Shown: positions 53,727 through 63,483, counted from the stretch's first letter. The stretch is 64,000 nt of DNA from Aliivibrio_A kagoshimensis (GCF_050337105.1 NZ_JAKJSQ010000011.1:13507-77506); one strand, 5' to 3'. Numbers and translations: made by a program. Notes: a model not told the origin generated them from the letters alone.

Positions 53727-54401
53727 TCATCTAGTGGCGTGTCTCTCTTTGAGTTTATTTATGACATCATTCAGTTCAAGATCTTGATCTTGAAGCAGCA
53801 CTAATAGGTGATAAATCAAATCAGCAGACTCACAAATCAACTCCGGCTTGTCGCCCGACGTCGCCGCAAGCGCGACTTCAACGCCTTCTTCACCAACCTT
53901 TTGCGAAATGCGCTTGGTGCCACGAGAGTATAAGTTTGCGGTATAGGAAGAATCTGGATCTGCATGTTTTCTAGCTGCCAACAGTTGCTCAAGTTGATGA
54001 AGGAACACTAGTGAAGACTCTTGCTGCTTATCACCATCAAAACAGGTAGTGGTTCCTGTATGACAAGTGGGTCCAATTGGGGTCACTTTCACCAACAAAG
54101 TATCATTATCGCAATCAAGTGCGATGTTCTGTAAGGTAAGTATATGCCCAGATTCCTCACCTTTCATCCACAGACGCTGTTTTGTTCGTGAGAAAAAAGT
54201 AACCTTTTGTTTTTCTATTGTATTTAAAAGGGCCTCTGGATTCATATAGCCCATCATTAGTACCTGACCACTTGCAAAGTCCTGTACAATCGCTGGAATA
54301 AGCCCTTCGACTTTATCCCAATCAATACGTCCATTTAATGATTCAAATGTTGTCATCTCGGTAAATCCCTTCGAGCCACTGCTCTTTATTACATCACTCA
54401 T
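53727..54401 (-). CDS. hisI: HisI (HisIE): phosphoribosyl-AMP cyclohydrolase / -ATP pyrophosphatase
   Basis: 224 residues, bifunctional. N-terminal cyclohydrolase (about 20-125; zinc motif CDNDTLLVKV...GPTCHTGTTTCF) and C-terminal pyrophosphohydrolase (about 135-224; KVGEEGVEVALAA and the SADLIYHLLVLL helix). Catalyses steps 2 and 3 of histidine synthesis. Overlaps hisF by 4 bp. Last gene of the operon. The MTTFESLNG Met at residue 16 is an alternative start. Confidence 0.96.
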   Translation of the reverse strand: MSDVIKSSGSKGFTEMTTFESLNGRIDWDKVEGLIPAIVQDFASGQVLMMGYMNPEALLNTIEKQKVTFFSRTKQRLWMKGEESGHILTLQNIALDCDNDTLLVKVTPIGPTCHTGTTTCFDGDKQQESSLVFLHQLEQLLAARKHADPDSSYTANLYSRGTKRISQKVGEEGVEVALAATSGDKPELICESADLIYHLLVLLQDQDLELNDVINKLKERHATR

Positions 54402-55171
54402 AAACGAACTTCCACATCCTGTTGCTGCAAAAACTGCTTTAACTCACCAATGTTAATCACTTGCTTATGAAAAACGGATGCAGCCAAAGCACCATCTACA
54501 TTAGTTTGTTTAAATACATCTGAAAAATGGACCATCTCTCCTGCTCCTCCAGAAGCAATAAGAGGGACATGGCACACTTCCCTAACCATATTCAACTGCG
54601 TTAGATCATAGCCATTACGAACACCATCTTGGTTCATCATATTGAGTACAATTTCACCGGCACCACGTTTTTGAACTTCTTGTACCCAATCACGAGTTTG
54701 CCATTTGGTGGCTTTGGTTCGCTCTTCATCACCCGTGAACTGATACACTTGATACTGCCCTGTTTCAGCATCAAAATAGGAGTCAATACCCACCACAATA
54801 CACTGCACACCAAATTTATCAGCGAGCTGAGTGATCAGTTCTGGATTGGCTAGAGCTGGTGAATTGATGGAGACTTTATCGGCACCAAACTCCAATATTC
54901 TTGAAGCGTCTTCGGCTGATTTAATTCCACCAGCAACACAGAACGGAATATCAATAACTTCTGCAACACGTGCCACCCAGCTCTTATCGACCACGCGACC
55001 ATCACTCGACGCTGTAATATCATAAAAAACCAACTCATCGGCCCCCTCTTCAGCATAACGCTGAGCAAGAGGTACGATATCACCAATGATTTCATGGTTA
55101 CGGAACTGAACCCCTTTAACCACTTGACCATCACGTACATCTAAACAGGGTATTATTCGCTTTGCCAACAT
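54398..55171 (-). CDS. hisF: Imidazole glycerol phosphate synthase subunit HisF
   Basis: 257 residues, (beta/alpha)8 barrel. MLAKRIIPCLDVRDGQVVKG with catalytic Asp11, and the second catalytic Asp in LNMMNQDGVRNGYDL. Uses ammonia from HisH to make IGP and AICAR. Overlaps hisA by 19 bp. Confidence 0.98.
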   Translation of the reverse strand: MLAKRIIPCLDVRDGQVVKGVQFRNHEIIGDIVPLAQRYAEEGADELVFYDITASSDGRVVDKSWVARVAEVIDIPFCVAGGIKSAEDASRILEFGADKVSINSPALANPELITQLADKFGVQCIVVGIDSYFDAETGQYQVYQFTGDEERTKATKWQTRDWVQEVQKRGAGEIVLNMMNQDGVRNGYDLTQLNMVREVCHVPLIASGGAGEMVHFSDVFKQTNVDGALAASVFHKQVINIGELKQFLQQQDVEVRL

Positions 55172-55890
55172 GAGAATGCCTCCTCTGCGGTAAACTTACC
55201 ATCTAATAGAGCTCGGCCAACGATCACTCCGGCGACACCCGCCCCTTTTAATGCTTCAATATCGGCTAATGAACCAATACCACCTGATGACTGAAAGTTA
55301 ACCTGCGGATACTGCTTACACAGATCAATGTAAAGTTCGACGTTCGAACCCGTTAAGGTGCCATCACGAGAGATATCTGTGCACAGAACATGTTTTAATC
55401 CAACTTGGAGATAGTCTTGTAGCAGTGCTTCAATCGTCACGCCAGAATCTTCTTGCCACCCTGAGATAGCCACATTTCTCACGCCGTCTTTGTCTATATT
55501 GATGTCTAAAGCTAACACAATTTTTTCTGGCGAGTATTTCTCCATCCAGCCTTTCACCATTTCAGGCTGCTTAACGGCTGTCGAACCGACAACCACTCGT
55601 TGAGCACCGGCTTCAAGCAAATCAATCACATCTTGTTCACTGCGTACGCCGCCGCCAATCTGAATATTGGCCGGGGTACTCGCTAGCAATGTTGCAATTA
55701 AAGGCAGCTGGCGGGCAGTCGTATCTTTAGCTCCCGTCAGATCAACAAGGTGCAACCAATTGGCACCTGCTTGATGGTAAAGTGCAAACTGTTCGACAGG
55801 GTTGACTTTGTATTCAGTAACTTGACCATAATCGCCTTGAAACAATCGGACAACCTGACCTTCTATTAAATCTAATGCTGGAATAATCAT
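55153..55890 (-). CDS. hisA: ProFAR isomerase HisA
   Basis: 245 residues, (beta/alpha)8 barrel sister of HisF. MIIPALDLIEGQVVRL with catalytic Asp7, and LCTDISRDGTLTGSN with the second Asp. Amadori rearrangement step. Confidence 0.98.
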   Translation of the reverse strand: MIIPALDLIEGQVVRLFQGDYGQVTEYKVNPVEQFALYHQAGANWLHLVDLTGAKDTTARQLPLIATLLASTPANIQIGGGVRSEQDVIDLLEAGAQRVVVGSTAVKQPEMVKGWMEKYSPEKIVLALDINIDKDGVRNVAISGWQEDSGVTIEALLQDYLQVGLKHVLCTDISRDGTLTGSNVELYIDLCKQYPQVNFQSSGGIGSLADIEALKGAGVAGVIVGRALLDGKFTAEEAFSCWQSE

Positions 55891-55902
55891 TGAAAAATCC
55901 TT

Positions 55903-56520
55903 TTACAGTTCCAAGAAGTTTTTAATAAGTTGAGCGCCGACTTTACTTGAACGCTCGGGATGAAACTGCACCCCATAATAGTTACCACTTTGTATCGCAG
56001 CAGTGAATGGTTGTCCGTAATCGCAGCTGGCAATGGTATCTACTCCGACTGACATACCAAAACTGTGCACAAAATAGAAATAGCTATTTGCTGGAATGTC
56101 TTTAAACAGAGGATGTTCTGATTGAACATTCAACGTATTCCAGCCCATGTGTGGCAGAGGTAGATCGCCTGTCTCCAGTTTTTTCACCTCGTTATCACAT
56201 AGGCCCAAACATTCGATCAGTTGATCGGCTAGCTGCCCATTCTCTTGCGACTGCTTGCCAAGAAGCTGCATCCCTAAACAGATGCCAAGCAGCGGTTTTT
56301 CAACCTGCTTAACCAACTCAATCAAACCACGTTGTTTGAGGTTTTTCATCGCTTCACTGGCCGTCCCTACACCGGGTAGAAACAGCTTATCAGCCGCTAA
56401 TACTGTCACAGGGTCTTTGCTTATTGTTACCGCATACCCTAAACGTTCAATGGCAAATTTAACCGAAGAGACATTGGCACAGCCAGTATCAATGATCACT
56501 ACATTGGTATTTGTAGGCAT
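55903..56520 (-). CDS. hisH: Imidazole glycerol phosphate synthase subunit HisH
   Basis: 205 residues, class I glutamine amidotransferase. Nucleophile Cys in LLGICLGMQLLG, and catalytic His-Glu in VQFHPERSS. Supplies ammonia to HisF. Start abuts hisB stop. Confidence 0.97.
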   Translation of the reverse strand: MPTNTNVVIIDTGCANVSSVKFAIERLGYAVTISKDPVTVLAADKLFLPGVGTASEAMKNLKQRGLIELVKQVEKPLLGICLGMQLLGKQSQENGQLADQLIECLGLCDNEVKKLETGDLPLPHMGWNTLNVQSEHPLFKDIPANSYFYFVHSFGMSVGVDTIASCDYGQPFTAAIQSGNYYGVQFHPERSSKVGAQLIKNFLEL

Positions 56521-57593
56521 TAAAGCACTCCTTTACTGCTTGGAAGCTCATTGCCTTCCACTTTAATCGCTTGGCGCAGTGTACGACCAAACGCTTTAAA
56601 TAAGCTCTCCACAATGTGGTGGTCATTCTGGCCAGTTGAGCTTAAGTGGAGGGTGCACGCTAATGTATCTGTGAGTGATCGGAAAAAGTGCCCTACCATT
56701 TCAGTTGAGAGATCACCGACTTGTTCGCGACCAAATTCGGCTTCAAATTTAAGATAAGGACGACCTGATAAATCAAGAGCACATTGCGCTAAACATTCAT
56801 CCATTGGCAAGCTAAAACCGAAGCGACCAATGCCACGCTTGTCACCCAGAGCTTGTTTCAACGCTTCTCCCAATGCCAAAGCGGTGTCTTCCACTGAGTG
56901 GTGATCGTCAATGTGAAGATCTCCCTTAACAGAAACCTTTAACTGAAACCCACCGTGCGTAGCAATTTGATCCAGCATATGGTCGAAAAAACCAAGCCCC
57001 GTTTCAATCGAATTACCACCACTTTCATCCAAGTTTACCGCGACACGAATGTCTGTCTCTTTGGTAGTACGCACTACCTCTGAAGTGCGAGCATTTACGG
57101 TTAAATCTTTAACAATTTGTGGCCAATTTAACGTTTCTGGGTTGTATTTGATGCCTGTAATGGCCATGTTCTCTGCAAGCTGAAGATCAGTATCGCGATC
57201 ACCAATTACCGCTGAGGTAGCAAAATCCACTTTTCCATTTTGCAAATACTCTTTGACCATCCCCAGCTTCGGTTTGCGACAACTGCAGTTATCCTCTTCA
57301 AAGTGCGGACAGATAAGTACATCATCAAACTTTACACCTTGAGATTCAAAAAAGTCCATCATCATAGTATGAGGGGCATCAAATTCATCTTGCGGATAAC
57401 TGTCAGTGCCTAGTCCATCTTGATTGGTGACCATCACTAATCGATACCCGGCCTCTTGCAAGGTCAGTAAGCTTGGGATGACAAGGGGTTCAAATTTAAG
57501 TTTGTCTAATCGGTCAACTTGAAAATCAACTGGTGGCTCAACAATTAATGTGCCATCACGGTCAATAAATAGAATTTTTTGTTTGTTACTCAT
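56520..57593 (-). CDS. hisB: Bifunctional HisB: histidinol-phosphatase / IGP dehydratase
   Basis: 357 residues from the ATG at 57593 (AAGGAA upstream), close to E. coli HisB (355). N-terminal HAD phosphatase with FIDRDGTLIVEPP and zinc-binding cysteines CPHFEEDNCSCRKP; C-terminal IGP dehydratase (about 165-357) with metal motifs FFDHMLDQIATHGG and IDDHHSVEDTA. The open frame continues 84 bp upstream into hisC but without similarity. Confidence 0.97.
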   Translation of the reverse strand: MSNKQKILFIDRDGTLIVEPPVDFQVDRLDKLKFEPLVIPSLLTLQEAGYRLVMVTNQDGLGTDSYPQDEFDAPHTMMMDFFESQGVKFDDVLICPHFEEDNCSCRKPKLGMVKEYLQNGKVDFATSAVIGDRDTDLQLAENMAITGIKYNPETLNWPQIVKDLTVNARTSEVVRTTKETDIRVAVNLDESGGNSIETGLGFFDHMLDQIATHGGFQLKVSVKGDLHIDDHHSVEDTALALGEALKQALGDKRGIGRFGFSLPMDECLAQCALDLSGRPYLKFEAEFGREQVGDLSTEMVGHFFRSLTDTLACTLHLSSTGQNDHHIVESLFKAFGRTLRQAIKVEGNELPSSKGVL

Positions 57594-57631
57594 GCGGAGT
57601 TCCTTCCCTGATCTTAAAATTAATGAGTCGT

Positions 57632-58681
57632 CTAGCTTGCTATGAAGTTTCGAACAAAAGAGACCACTTTCTCGCACTCTTCACGATTACCGACAGTAAT
57701 ACGAATGCACTGCTCAACAGGGGAACGACGTAAAATAATGCCTTTATCCCATAATGCCTTAAACAGCCCGTCAGCATCAGGAAATTTAATTAATAGGTAA
57801 TTTCCCCAGCCGTCGAACACTTCTACCCCTTCTAGCATGCTAAGACCTGCTTGTAGATAAGCTCTATTTGCACCTAGATCCAGTACCTGAAATTTCATTC
57901 GGGCTAATCCCGCTTCAGAAAGCGCTTGCAGTGCAATATCTTCTACAGGTACTGGAACAGGATAAGGGGCAATGACTTTAAGCAGTAGATCGATGATGGG
58001 CTTATTCGCTAGAGTGAACCCACAACGTAATCCAGCCAATGCAAACGCTTTTGACATGGTTCGTAAAATGGCTAAGTTTTGGTATTTTGCTAACAGATCT
58101 TTTGTGGTGGCTTCAAGGCAAAAATCGATATACGCTTCGTCCATCACCACAATCGCTTTTCCTGCTGTCATCTCTAGAAGTGAAATAATATCAGTACGAT
58201 TAATTAGATTTCCCGTTGGATTGTTTGGGCTACATACAAACAACAGTTTTACACTATCAAGATTCTTCTCTATTTCAGCAAGATCTAGCTGCCACTCAGC
58301 GGTTAACGGCACGACTTTTTGTTCAACACCAAACGTCTCTGCACTGACCGCATACATCCCATACGTCGGTGGGCAATAGAGAATAGAGTCACAGCCAGGT
58401 TCACAAAATGCACGTATCAGCAATTCAATGCCTTCATCTGCGCCGCGGGAAGTGATCACCTGTTCACTCTCTACACCGGCATAATTTGCATAGGCCTTTA
58501 ATAATGCAGGTGGTTGGCATTCACTGTAACGATTTAAAGAACTGTACTGCGCTTTATATTCATTATTAAATGGTGATTCGTTCGCATTAAGCCATACATC
58601 ACCTTTGCCCCCCAATCGACGTGCTGAAAGATAAGGCGTTAACTCTTGTACCTGTTTTCTTGCTAACTTTTCTATCGTCAT
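57632..58681 (-). CDS. hisC: Histidinol-phosphate aminotransferase HisC
   Basis: 349 residues, PLP-dependent fold type I. VCSPNNPTGN, VVMDEAYIDF, and the PLP lysine in RTMSKAFALAGLRCG. Transaminates imidazole acetol phosphate with glutamate. 4 bp after hisD. Confidence 0.97.
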   Translation of the reverse strand: MTIEKLARKQVQELTPYLSARRLGGKGDVWLNANESPFNNEYKAQYSSLNRYSECQPPALLKAYANYAGVESEQVITSRGADEGIELLIRAFCEPGCDSILYCPPTYGMYAVSAETFGVEQKVVPLTAEWQLDLAEIEKNLDSVKLLFVCSPNNPTGNLINRTDIISLLEMTAGKAIVVMDEAYIDFCLEATTKDLLAKYQNLAILRTMSKAFALAGLRCGFTLANKPIIDLLLKVIAPYPVPVPVEDIALQALSEAGLARMKFQVLDLGANRAYLQAGLSMLEGVEVFDGWGNYLLIKFPDADGLFKALWDKGIILRRSPVEQCIRITVGNREECEKVVSFVRNFIAS

Positions 58682-58685
58682 CTTT

Positions 58686-59990
58686 CTAACCCTCAGCTCT
58701 CATCGCCTGCAGTTTCTCTACTCTGATCGTTACCGCGCGTTTGTGGGCGTCTAACCCCTCTGCATCTGCCATCGTCACGACTGTTGGAGCCAAAATAGCC
58801 AAACCATCCGCCGTTAACTCTTGGACCGTCATTCTTTTCGAGAAATCGGCTAAGCCTAAGCTTGAGTAGGTGCGTGTAAACCCATAGGTTGGCAGCACAT
58901 GGTTGGTACCCGACGCATAGTCCCCAGCAGATTCTGGTGACCACTCACCCAAAAATATGGACCCAGCGTTATCCAATTCATCCAATAACCCGCGAGGGTT
59001 CTCAGTTTGTACAATAAGATGCTCTGGTCCGTAGAAGTTTGAAATGGTGACACACTCTTCAATCGACTCTGCCACGATAATTAAGCTACTCTCTAGTGCT
59101 TTTTCTGCAATATCTGAACGAGAAAGAAGTGCAAGTTGGCGATCGACAGCCAGTGACACCTCTTCTGCAATACGGGGAGATGGCGTCAACAGAATCACTT
59201 GAGAGTCAGGCCCATGTTCGGCTTGACTGAGTAGGTCAGCGGCAACGAAGTCAGGGTCGGCACTCTGATCGGCAATCACCAATACCTCTGAAGGCCCTGC
59301 TGGCATATCGATAGCCGCACCACGAAAGTCATTGCTCACTTGGCGCTTAGCTTCAGTGACAAACGCATTCCCAGGGCCAAAGATTTTATCTACTTTAACC
59401 ACACTTTCTGAACCATACGCCATAGCAGCAACCGCTTGAGCACCACCAATATTATAAACTGCATCGATATTACACAGTTTGGCTACGAAGAGAATCTCAT
59501 CGGCAATGGGAGGAGGAGAACACAATACCACTTTACTACAACCAGCAATTTGAGCCGGCACACCTAGCATCAATACCGTGGAAGGTAATGGCGCACTTCC
59601 ACCAGGAATATACAGGCCCACGGTATTAATTGAACGAGTGATCTGTTCACACACAACGCCAGGTTGAGTTTCAACTCTAACTACAGGCGCAATTTGAGCT
59701 TTATGAAAAAGCGTAATATTTTGGTATGCCTGTTGCAAAGCCTCTTTAATCTGCTCAGACAAACGGTCACACGCCGCGTCAATATCCGTTGTAGAGACTT
59801 GAGTTGACGAAGGAGCTGCACCATCAAATTTAGCAGTAAGTTCAGTGATAGCGGCATCACCACCCTCTTTAACTTGTTGAATAATACCTGAGACCGCTGC
59901 CTTTATATTCGCTCCCTCTACCATTGCTGGTCGCTGAAGTAGCTTATCTTGCTGAGCCTCATTCAAGGTATTCCAAACTACCGATTTCAT
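58686..59990 (-). CDS. hisD: Histidinol dehydrogenase HisD
   Basis: 434 residues. Zinc-dependent, NAD-linked four-electron oxidation of histidinol to histidine. Conserved YIPGGSAPLPSTVLMLGVPA, IFGPGNAFVTEAKRQV, PAGPSEVLVIAD, and FYGPEHL. 3 bp after hisG. Confidence 0.98.
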   Translation of the reverse strand: MKSVVWNTLNEAQQDKLLQRPAMVEGANIKAAVSGIIQQVKEGGDAAITELTAKFDGAAPSSTQVSTTDIDAACDRLSEQIKEALQQAYQNITLFHKAQIAPVVRVETQPGVVCEQITRSINTVGLYIPGGSAPLPSTVLMLGVPAQIAGCSKVVLCSPPPIADEILFVAKLCNIDAVYNIGGAQAVAAMAYGSESVVKVDKIFGPGNAFVTEAKRQVSNDFRGAAIDMPAGPSEVLVIADQSADPDFVAADLLSQAEHGPDSQVILLTPSPRIAEEVSLAVDRQLALLSRSDIAEKALESSLIIVAESIEECVTISNFYGPEHLIVQTENPRGLLDELDNAGSIFLGEWSPESAGDYASGTNHVLPTYGFTRTYSSLGLADFSKRMTVQELTADGLAILAPTVVTMADAEGLDAHKRAVTIRVEKLQAMRAEG

Positions 59991-59993
59991 TCT

Positions 59994-60890
59994 CTACCCC
60001 AACATTTTTTCAATAGGTAAGACAAGAATAGAACTTGCACCAAGCTCTTTTAACTCTTCCATTGTTTCCCAAAAAAGATTCTCTGTACTGACGAGGTGGA
60101 TGGCCACTCTTCCTGTCTCTTGCGCCAATGGCAATACCGTAGGGTCTTCTGCTCCAGGTAGCAGCGCAACGACTTTGTCTAACTGCTCAACAGGAGCGTG
60201 CAACATAATGTATTTTGACTCTTTTGCTTGAATAACCCCTTTCATACGCGTCAACAGCTTGTCAATTAACGCTTGTTTTTCTGCTTCAAACTCTCCCGTA
60301 CGTTGAATCAATGTCGCTTTTGAACGGAAAATCACCTCCGCTTCTTTTAAACCATTCGCTTCAAGTGTGGCTCCAGTAGACACCAAATCACAGATGGCAT
60401 CTGCTAAACCTGCACGAGGAGCAACTTCAACGGAACCGTTGAGCATGCATGTTGAAAAATCCACACCCTTCTCATCCATAAAACGCTTTACAATTTGAGG
60501 ATAAGTCGTCGCAATTCGTTTACCGGCTAGATCTTGTGGCCCACTGTAGGCTTCATCTTTACCAATTGCGATTGATAAACGACACCCTCCAAAATCTAAG
60601 CGTCTTAACTGAACGTAGTCATTCGGCTTATTTTGAGCCGCACGCTCTAAACCGACCTCTTCCAACTCATTTTCACCAATCACACCAAGATCAACTACGC
60701 CATCCATGATCAAGCCTGGAATATCATCATCGCGAACCAACAACAGATCGATAGGCATATTTTCAGAGTGAACCACTAAACGTTCACCCGCGATGTTAAA
60801 CTTCATACCACTGCGTTTAAATAGCTCTTGGCACTCTTTACTTAAACGGCCTTTTTTCTGTATAGCGATTCTTAGTCGTTGTGTAGTCAT
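59994..60890 (-). CDS. hisG: ATP phosphoribosyltransferase HisG (long form)
   Basis: 298 residues: the long form, with a C-terminal ACT-like regulatory domain (about 225-298), which allows feedback inhibition by histidine. Catalytic domain has RLRIAIQKKGRLSKE, LGVIGENELEE and DLVSTGATLEANGL (PRPP loop). First step of the pathway; first structural gene after the leader. An ambiguous base lies 17 bp upstream at 60907. Confidence 0.98.
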   Translation of the reverse strand: MTTQRLRIAIQKKGRLSKECQELFKRSGMKFNIAGERLVVHSENMPIDLLLVRDDDIPGLIMDGVVDLGVIGENELEEVGLERAAQNKPNDYVQLRRLDFGGCRLSIAIGKDEAYSGPQDLAGKRIATTYPQIVKRFMDEKGVDFSTCMLNGSVEVAPRAGLADAICDLVSTGATLEANGLKEAEVIFRSKATLIQRTGEFEAEKQALIDKLLTRMKGVIQAKESKYIMLHAPVEQLDKVVALLPGAEDPTVLPLAQETGRVAIHLVSTENLFWETMEELKELGASSILVLPIEKMLG

Positions 60891-60984
60891 TGCATAATCC
60901 TTGTGCNAAGTTGAATAATTATCTATTAATTTTGTATAACCAGTCTGTTTTTCTCACTGGTCACTCTTTGTTAGTGTGTTAAAA

Positions 60985-61014
60985 CGAAAAAACCCTCGGA
61001 ATTTCTTCCGAGGG
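60985..61014 (-). terminator. his operon attenuator (intrinsic terminator)
   Basis: Minus strand: CCCTCGGA-AGAAAT-TCCGAGGG stem-loop followed by TTTTTTCG, between hisL and hisG. The competing antiterminator pieces are the TCCGGA repeats at 61041-61072. Confidence 0.9.
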
Positions 61015-61085
61015 TTTAAATGTTATTCTAAAATCCGGAAGAGTTAATCAATTTAGCCTCCGGATAAGCGTATCCTCCCGAAAGA

Positions 61086-61133
61086 CTAGTCAGGATGATG
61101 ATGATGGTGAGATAGAATAATTTGGATACGCAT
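61086..61133 (-). CDS. hisL: his operon leader peptide HisL
   Basis: 15 codons: MRIQIILSHHHHHPD, with five consecutive His codons. Scarce charged tRNA-His stalls the ribosome there and favours the antiterminator. Directly upstream of an RNA able to fold into alternative hairpins and an intrinsic terminator. Too short for ordinary gene finding. Confidence 0.95.
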   Translation of the reverse strand: MRIQIILSHHHHHPD

Positions 61134-61276
61134 AATGCTCTCAATAATTTGGTATTAAATAATAAAGCTAGGCGTTTAATTTTGCCGCTTTGTTGTCTTA
61201 ACTACACAGTAACTAAGCTTGAATTATTAATCAACAGTTAATTTTCAGTTATTGAAAATATTCATTTTGAACATAA

Positions 61277-61303
61277 AAAAAGCCAGTGAATTAATGCACT
61301 GGC
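61277..61303 (-). terminator. Intrinsic terminator of the NhaC-family gene
   Basis: Minus strand: GCCAGTGC and CACTGGC arms around AATTAAT-type loop, then seven T residues. The remaining gene-free sequence (61134-61276) should contain the his promoter; I could not place it with confidence. Confidence 0.85.
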
Positions 61304-61324
61304 CTCCGATATTTCGACTCAACT

Positions 61325-62908
61325 CTACGCGGACACAGGTCTACGAGATAGGTAAGCCATTACGCTACAGACAAGGATAAACGCAACCGTTGAAGCAAGA
61401 AGAGCGACGATCACTGAATCTGCAAAACCTAAGGCGATAAAACCCACAATAGAGACCAATGCGACCGCTAATGCATATGGTAGCTGAGTCGCCACATGAT
61501 CAATATGTGAACATCGAGCACCCGTTGATGACAAAATCGTGGTATCTGAAATCGGCGAGCAGTGATCTCCAAATACTGAACCTGCTAATACCGCACTTAG
61601 CATAGGAAGGATCATAACAATATCTGTTGCTGCAGCCATGTCACCGGCAATAGGTAGCATGATGCCAAACGTTCCCCATGACGTACCGGTTGAAAATGCC
61701 ATTAACCCTGATAATAAAAAGAGAATCACAGGCAACCAATGTAAGCCGATATTGCCTTGTACTAACGTAGACAAAAATGCACCCGTTTTCATATCACCAA
61801 TCACAGTACCAATCGTCCACGCAAAAAATAGGATCAAAATAGCACCAAACATTGATTTACAGCCGATCCACATTGTTTTGCTAATATCAGCCACTGAGAG
61901 TTTCTGTCTGAATACGGTAAATAGCGCACTGATCAAACCAATCACACCACCGTAGCAGAGTGATAGTCCCACATCCGTATTTTCAAAAGCACCTAGTAGA
62001 TTGAATTCAATACCGTCAGAGATTAATGCTTGATTTCCGGTATAAAGCATAAATGACACTGTCGCCACAATCAAAGTGACGATAGGGATAATCAAGTCTT
62101 TAACACGACCGTTGTCACTCTCTTCAATATCCAGTTCATCATTTAAATCGTGCGCAAGTGAATCATTATGCTCAGCATCAAATCCATTGCCTTTATTCGC
62201 CTCTAATTCATGCTTTCTCATCTGCCCAATATCAAGCTGGAACCAAGCAACGGCGAAAACCATGGCAATGGCAAAAATAGCGTAAAAATTCATCGGGATC
62301 AGTCTGACATAAGCGCCGAGTGCTGAATACTCTGTCACTCCATGACTTAATAAGATACCGCCAATAATCGTGATGATGTAAGCACCCCAGCTCGATGCTG
62401 GCATAATTACACACATTGGAGCTGCCGTAGAGTCTAAAATGTACGCCAATTTAGCGCGTGAAACTTGAAAGCGATCCGTGACAGGACGAGAAATTGAACC
62501 TACCGCCAAACTATTAAAATAGTCATCGACGAAGATGAAAACCCCTAAAGATGCGGCTAACAATTTAGCACCTCTTTTGGTTTTAATCCTTTTTTGAGCC
62601 CACTCAGCAAAAGCACGAGTGCCGCCTGAGAGTGTTAACAGCGCCGTCATCATGCCTAATAACAATAGAAAAGCAACGATGCTCATATTCCAGCTGTTAA
62701 TCGCGCCATCATCAATAAAAACGCTTAGGACAGAGTCAGCAACATATTGGCCGCTGTTAAATAATGAAAAATCAGTTAGTAGCAGACCGCCTAAAACGAT
62801 ACCAACACCAAGCGATAGTAGAACTCGACGGGTAATGATCGCTAAAGTAAGTGCAATCAGAGGGGGTAATAGTGATAAATATGAGTTTGAAAAATCAATT
62901 AAATTCAT
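61325..62908 (-). CDS. NhaC-family transporter, likely lysine transporter
   Basis: 527 residues, about 12-13 membrane helices of the NhaC/ion transporter type (ALLTLSGGTRAFAEW, FVDDYFNSLAVGSISRPVTD, STGTSWGTFGIMLPIAGDM, VFGDHCSPISDTTILSSTGA). NhaC relatives behind lysine riboswitches in gamma-proteobacteria are predicted lysine transporters (called LysW in comparative genomics); a lysine riboswitch is present here, so uptake of lysine is a better guess than plain Na+/H+ exchange. Sodium coupling is plausible. Confidence 0.88.
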   Translation of the reverse strand: MNLIDFSNSYLSLLPPLIALTLAIITRRVLLSLGVGIVLGGLLLTDFSLFNSGQYVADSVLSVFIDDGAINSWNMSIVAFLLLLGMMTALLTLSGGTRAFAEWAQKRIKTKRGAKLLAASLGVFIFVDDYFNSLAVGSISRPVTDRFQVSRAKLAYILDSTAAPMCVIMPASSWGAYIITIIGGILLSHGVTEYSALGAYVRLIPMNFYAIFAIAMVFAVAWFQLDIGQMRKHELEANKGNGFDAEHNDSLAHDLNDELDIEESDNGRVKDLIIPIVTLIVATVSFMLYTGNQALISDGIEFNLLGAFENTDVGLSLCYGGVIGLISALFTVFRQKLSVADISKTMWIGCKSMFGAILILFFAWTIGTVIGDMKTGAFLSTLVQGNIGLHWLPVILFLLSGLMAFSTGTSWGTFGIMLPIAGDMAAATDIVMILPMLSAVLAGSVFGDHCSPISDTTILSSTGARCSHIDHVATQLPYALAVALVSIVGFIALGFADSVIVALLASTVAFILVCSVMAYLSRRPVSA

Positions 62909-62999
62909 GATATTCGATGACCAATCTTAGTGATTGGAGATCTACTGAAGACACGGAGTAACCCGATCTATAAAACGATAAGTGTTCATTGAACCTCAC

Positions 63000-63190
63000 C
63001 CGACAGTAGCGCTCCATAGTTTAAAAAAAATATACTATGGCAGTGTTATACCTATTAAGTATAACCCCAGCTAACCACCTTGATAGGGAAAGTTAACTTC
63101 GGCACTGGCTCCTTTCATGTATTGTCAACGGAATCACCCTACAACACGTTACTAATAGGCAGTGCGCCTCTACCTTTAAAAGGTATTCAC
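63000..63190 (-). ncRNA. Lysine riboswitch (L-box)
   Basis: On the minus strand the conserved blocks come in order: AGAGGCGC (P1/P2 junction), TTAGTAACG, AAAGGAGCCAGTGCCGAAG, GGTTAGCTGGGG, and a closing GGAGCGCTACTGTC. These are the core motifs and spacing of the lysine aptamer. It sits about 90 bp upstream of the NhaC-family start; no clear terminator follows, so control may be translational. Confidence 0.88.
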
Positions 63191-63240
63191 ATTGTACGTA
63201 GCAGATAGCACGGTGACAAGTGCTTATTAGGGACTTTGTT

Positions 63241-63483
63241 GCAAGTTTTTCACACTTTGTTATTTATAAATTGAACTTGTATTATAAGTATCCCTCTAAT
63301 ATTCCTTTGGATAATAATAAACGATTTGTTACTACTATTTACAAATAGACTCTGTCAATTTCTTGCAAATTTTCATTTATATATTTCATTATTGTAGAGA
63401 ACTGAATATAATCAATTCAGTTGTTAAAGAATATAATCCTGATAGTATGATGTCGATACTATAAATAATAAAAGGTTCTGAAC
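63241..63483 (+). promoter_or_regulatory. AT-rich hns promoter region with palindrome over -10
   Basis: Strongly AT-rich sequence before hns. AACTGAAT-N7-ATTCAGTT (63400-63422) overlaps a TATAAT box at 63407-63412; a second TATAAT is at 63432-63437. AAAGG precedes the hns ATG. A- and T-rich curved DNA here suits H-NS autoregulation, but that is inference. Confidence 0.4.

Noticed and set aside
57594..57677. 28-codon N-terminal extension of HisB into hisC
   Set aside because: The internal ATG has a good ribosome-binding site and gives the usual HisB length.
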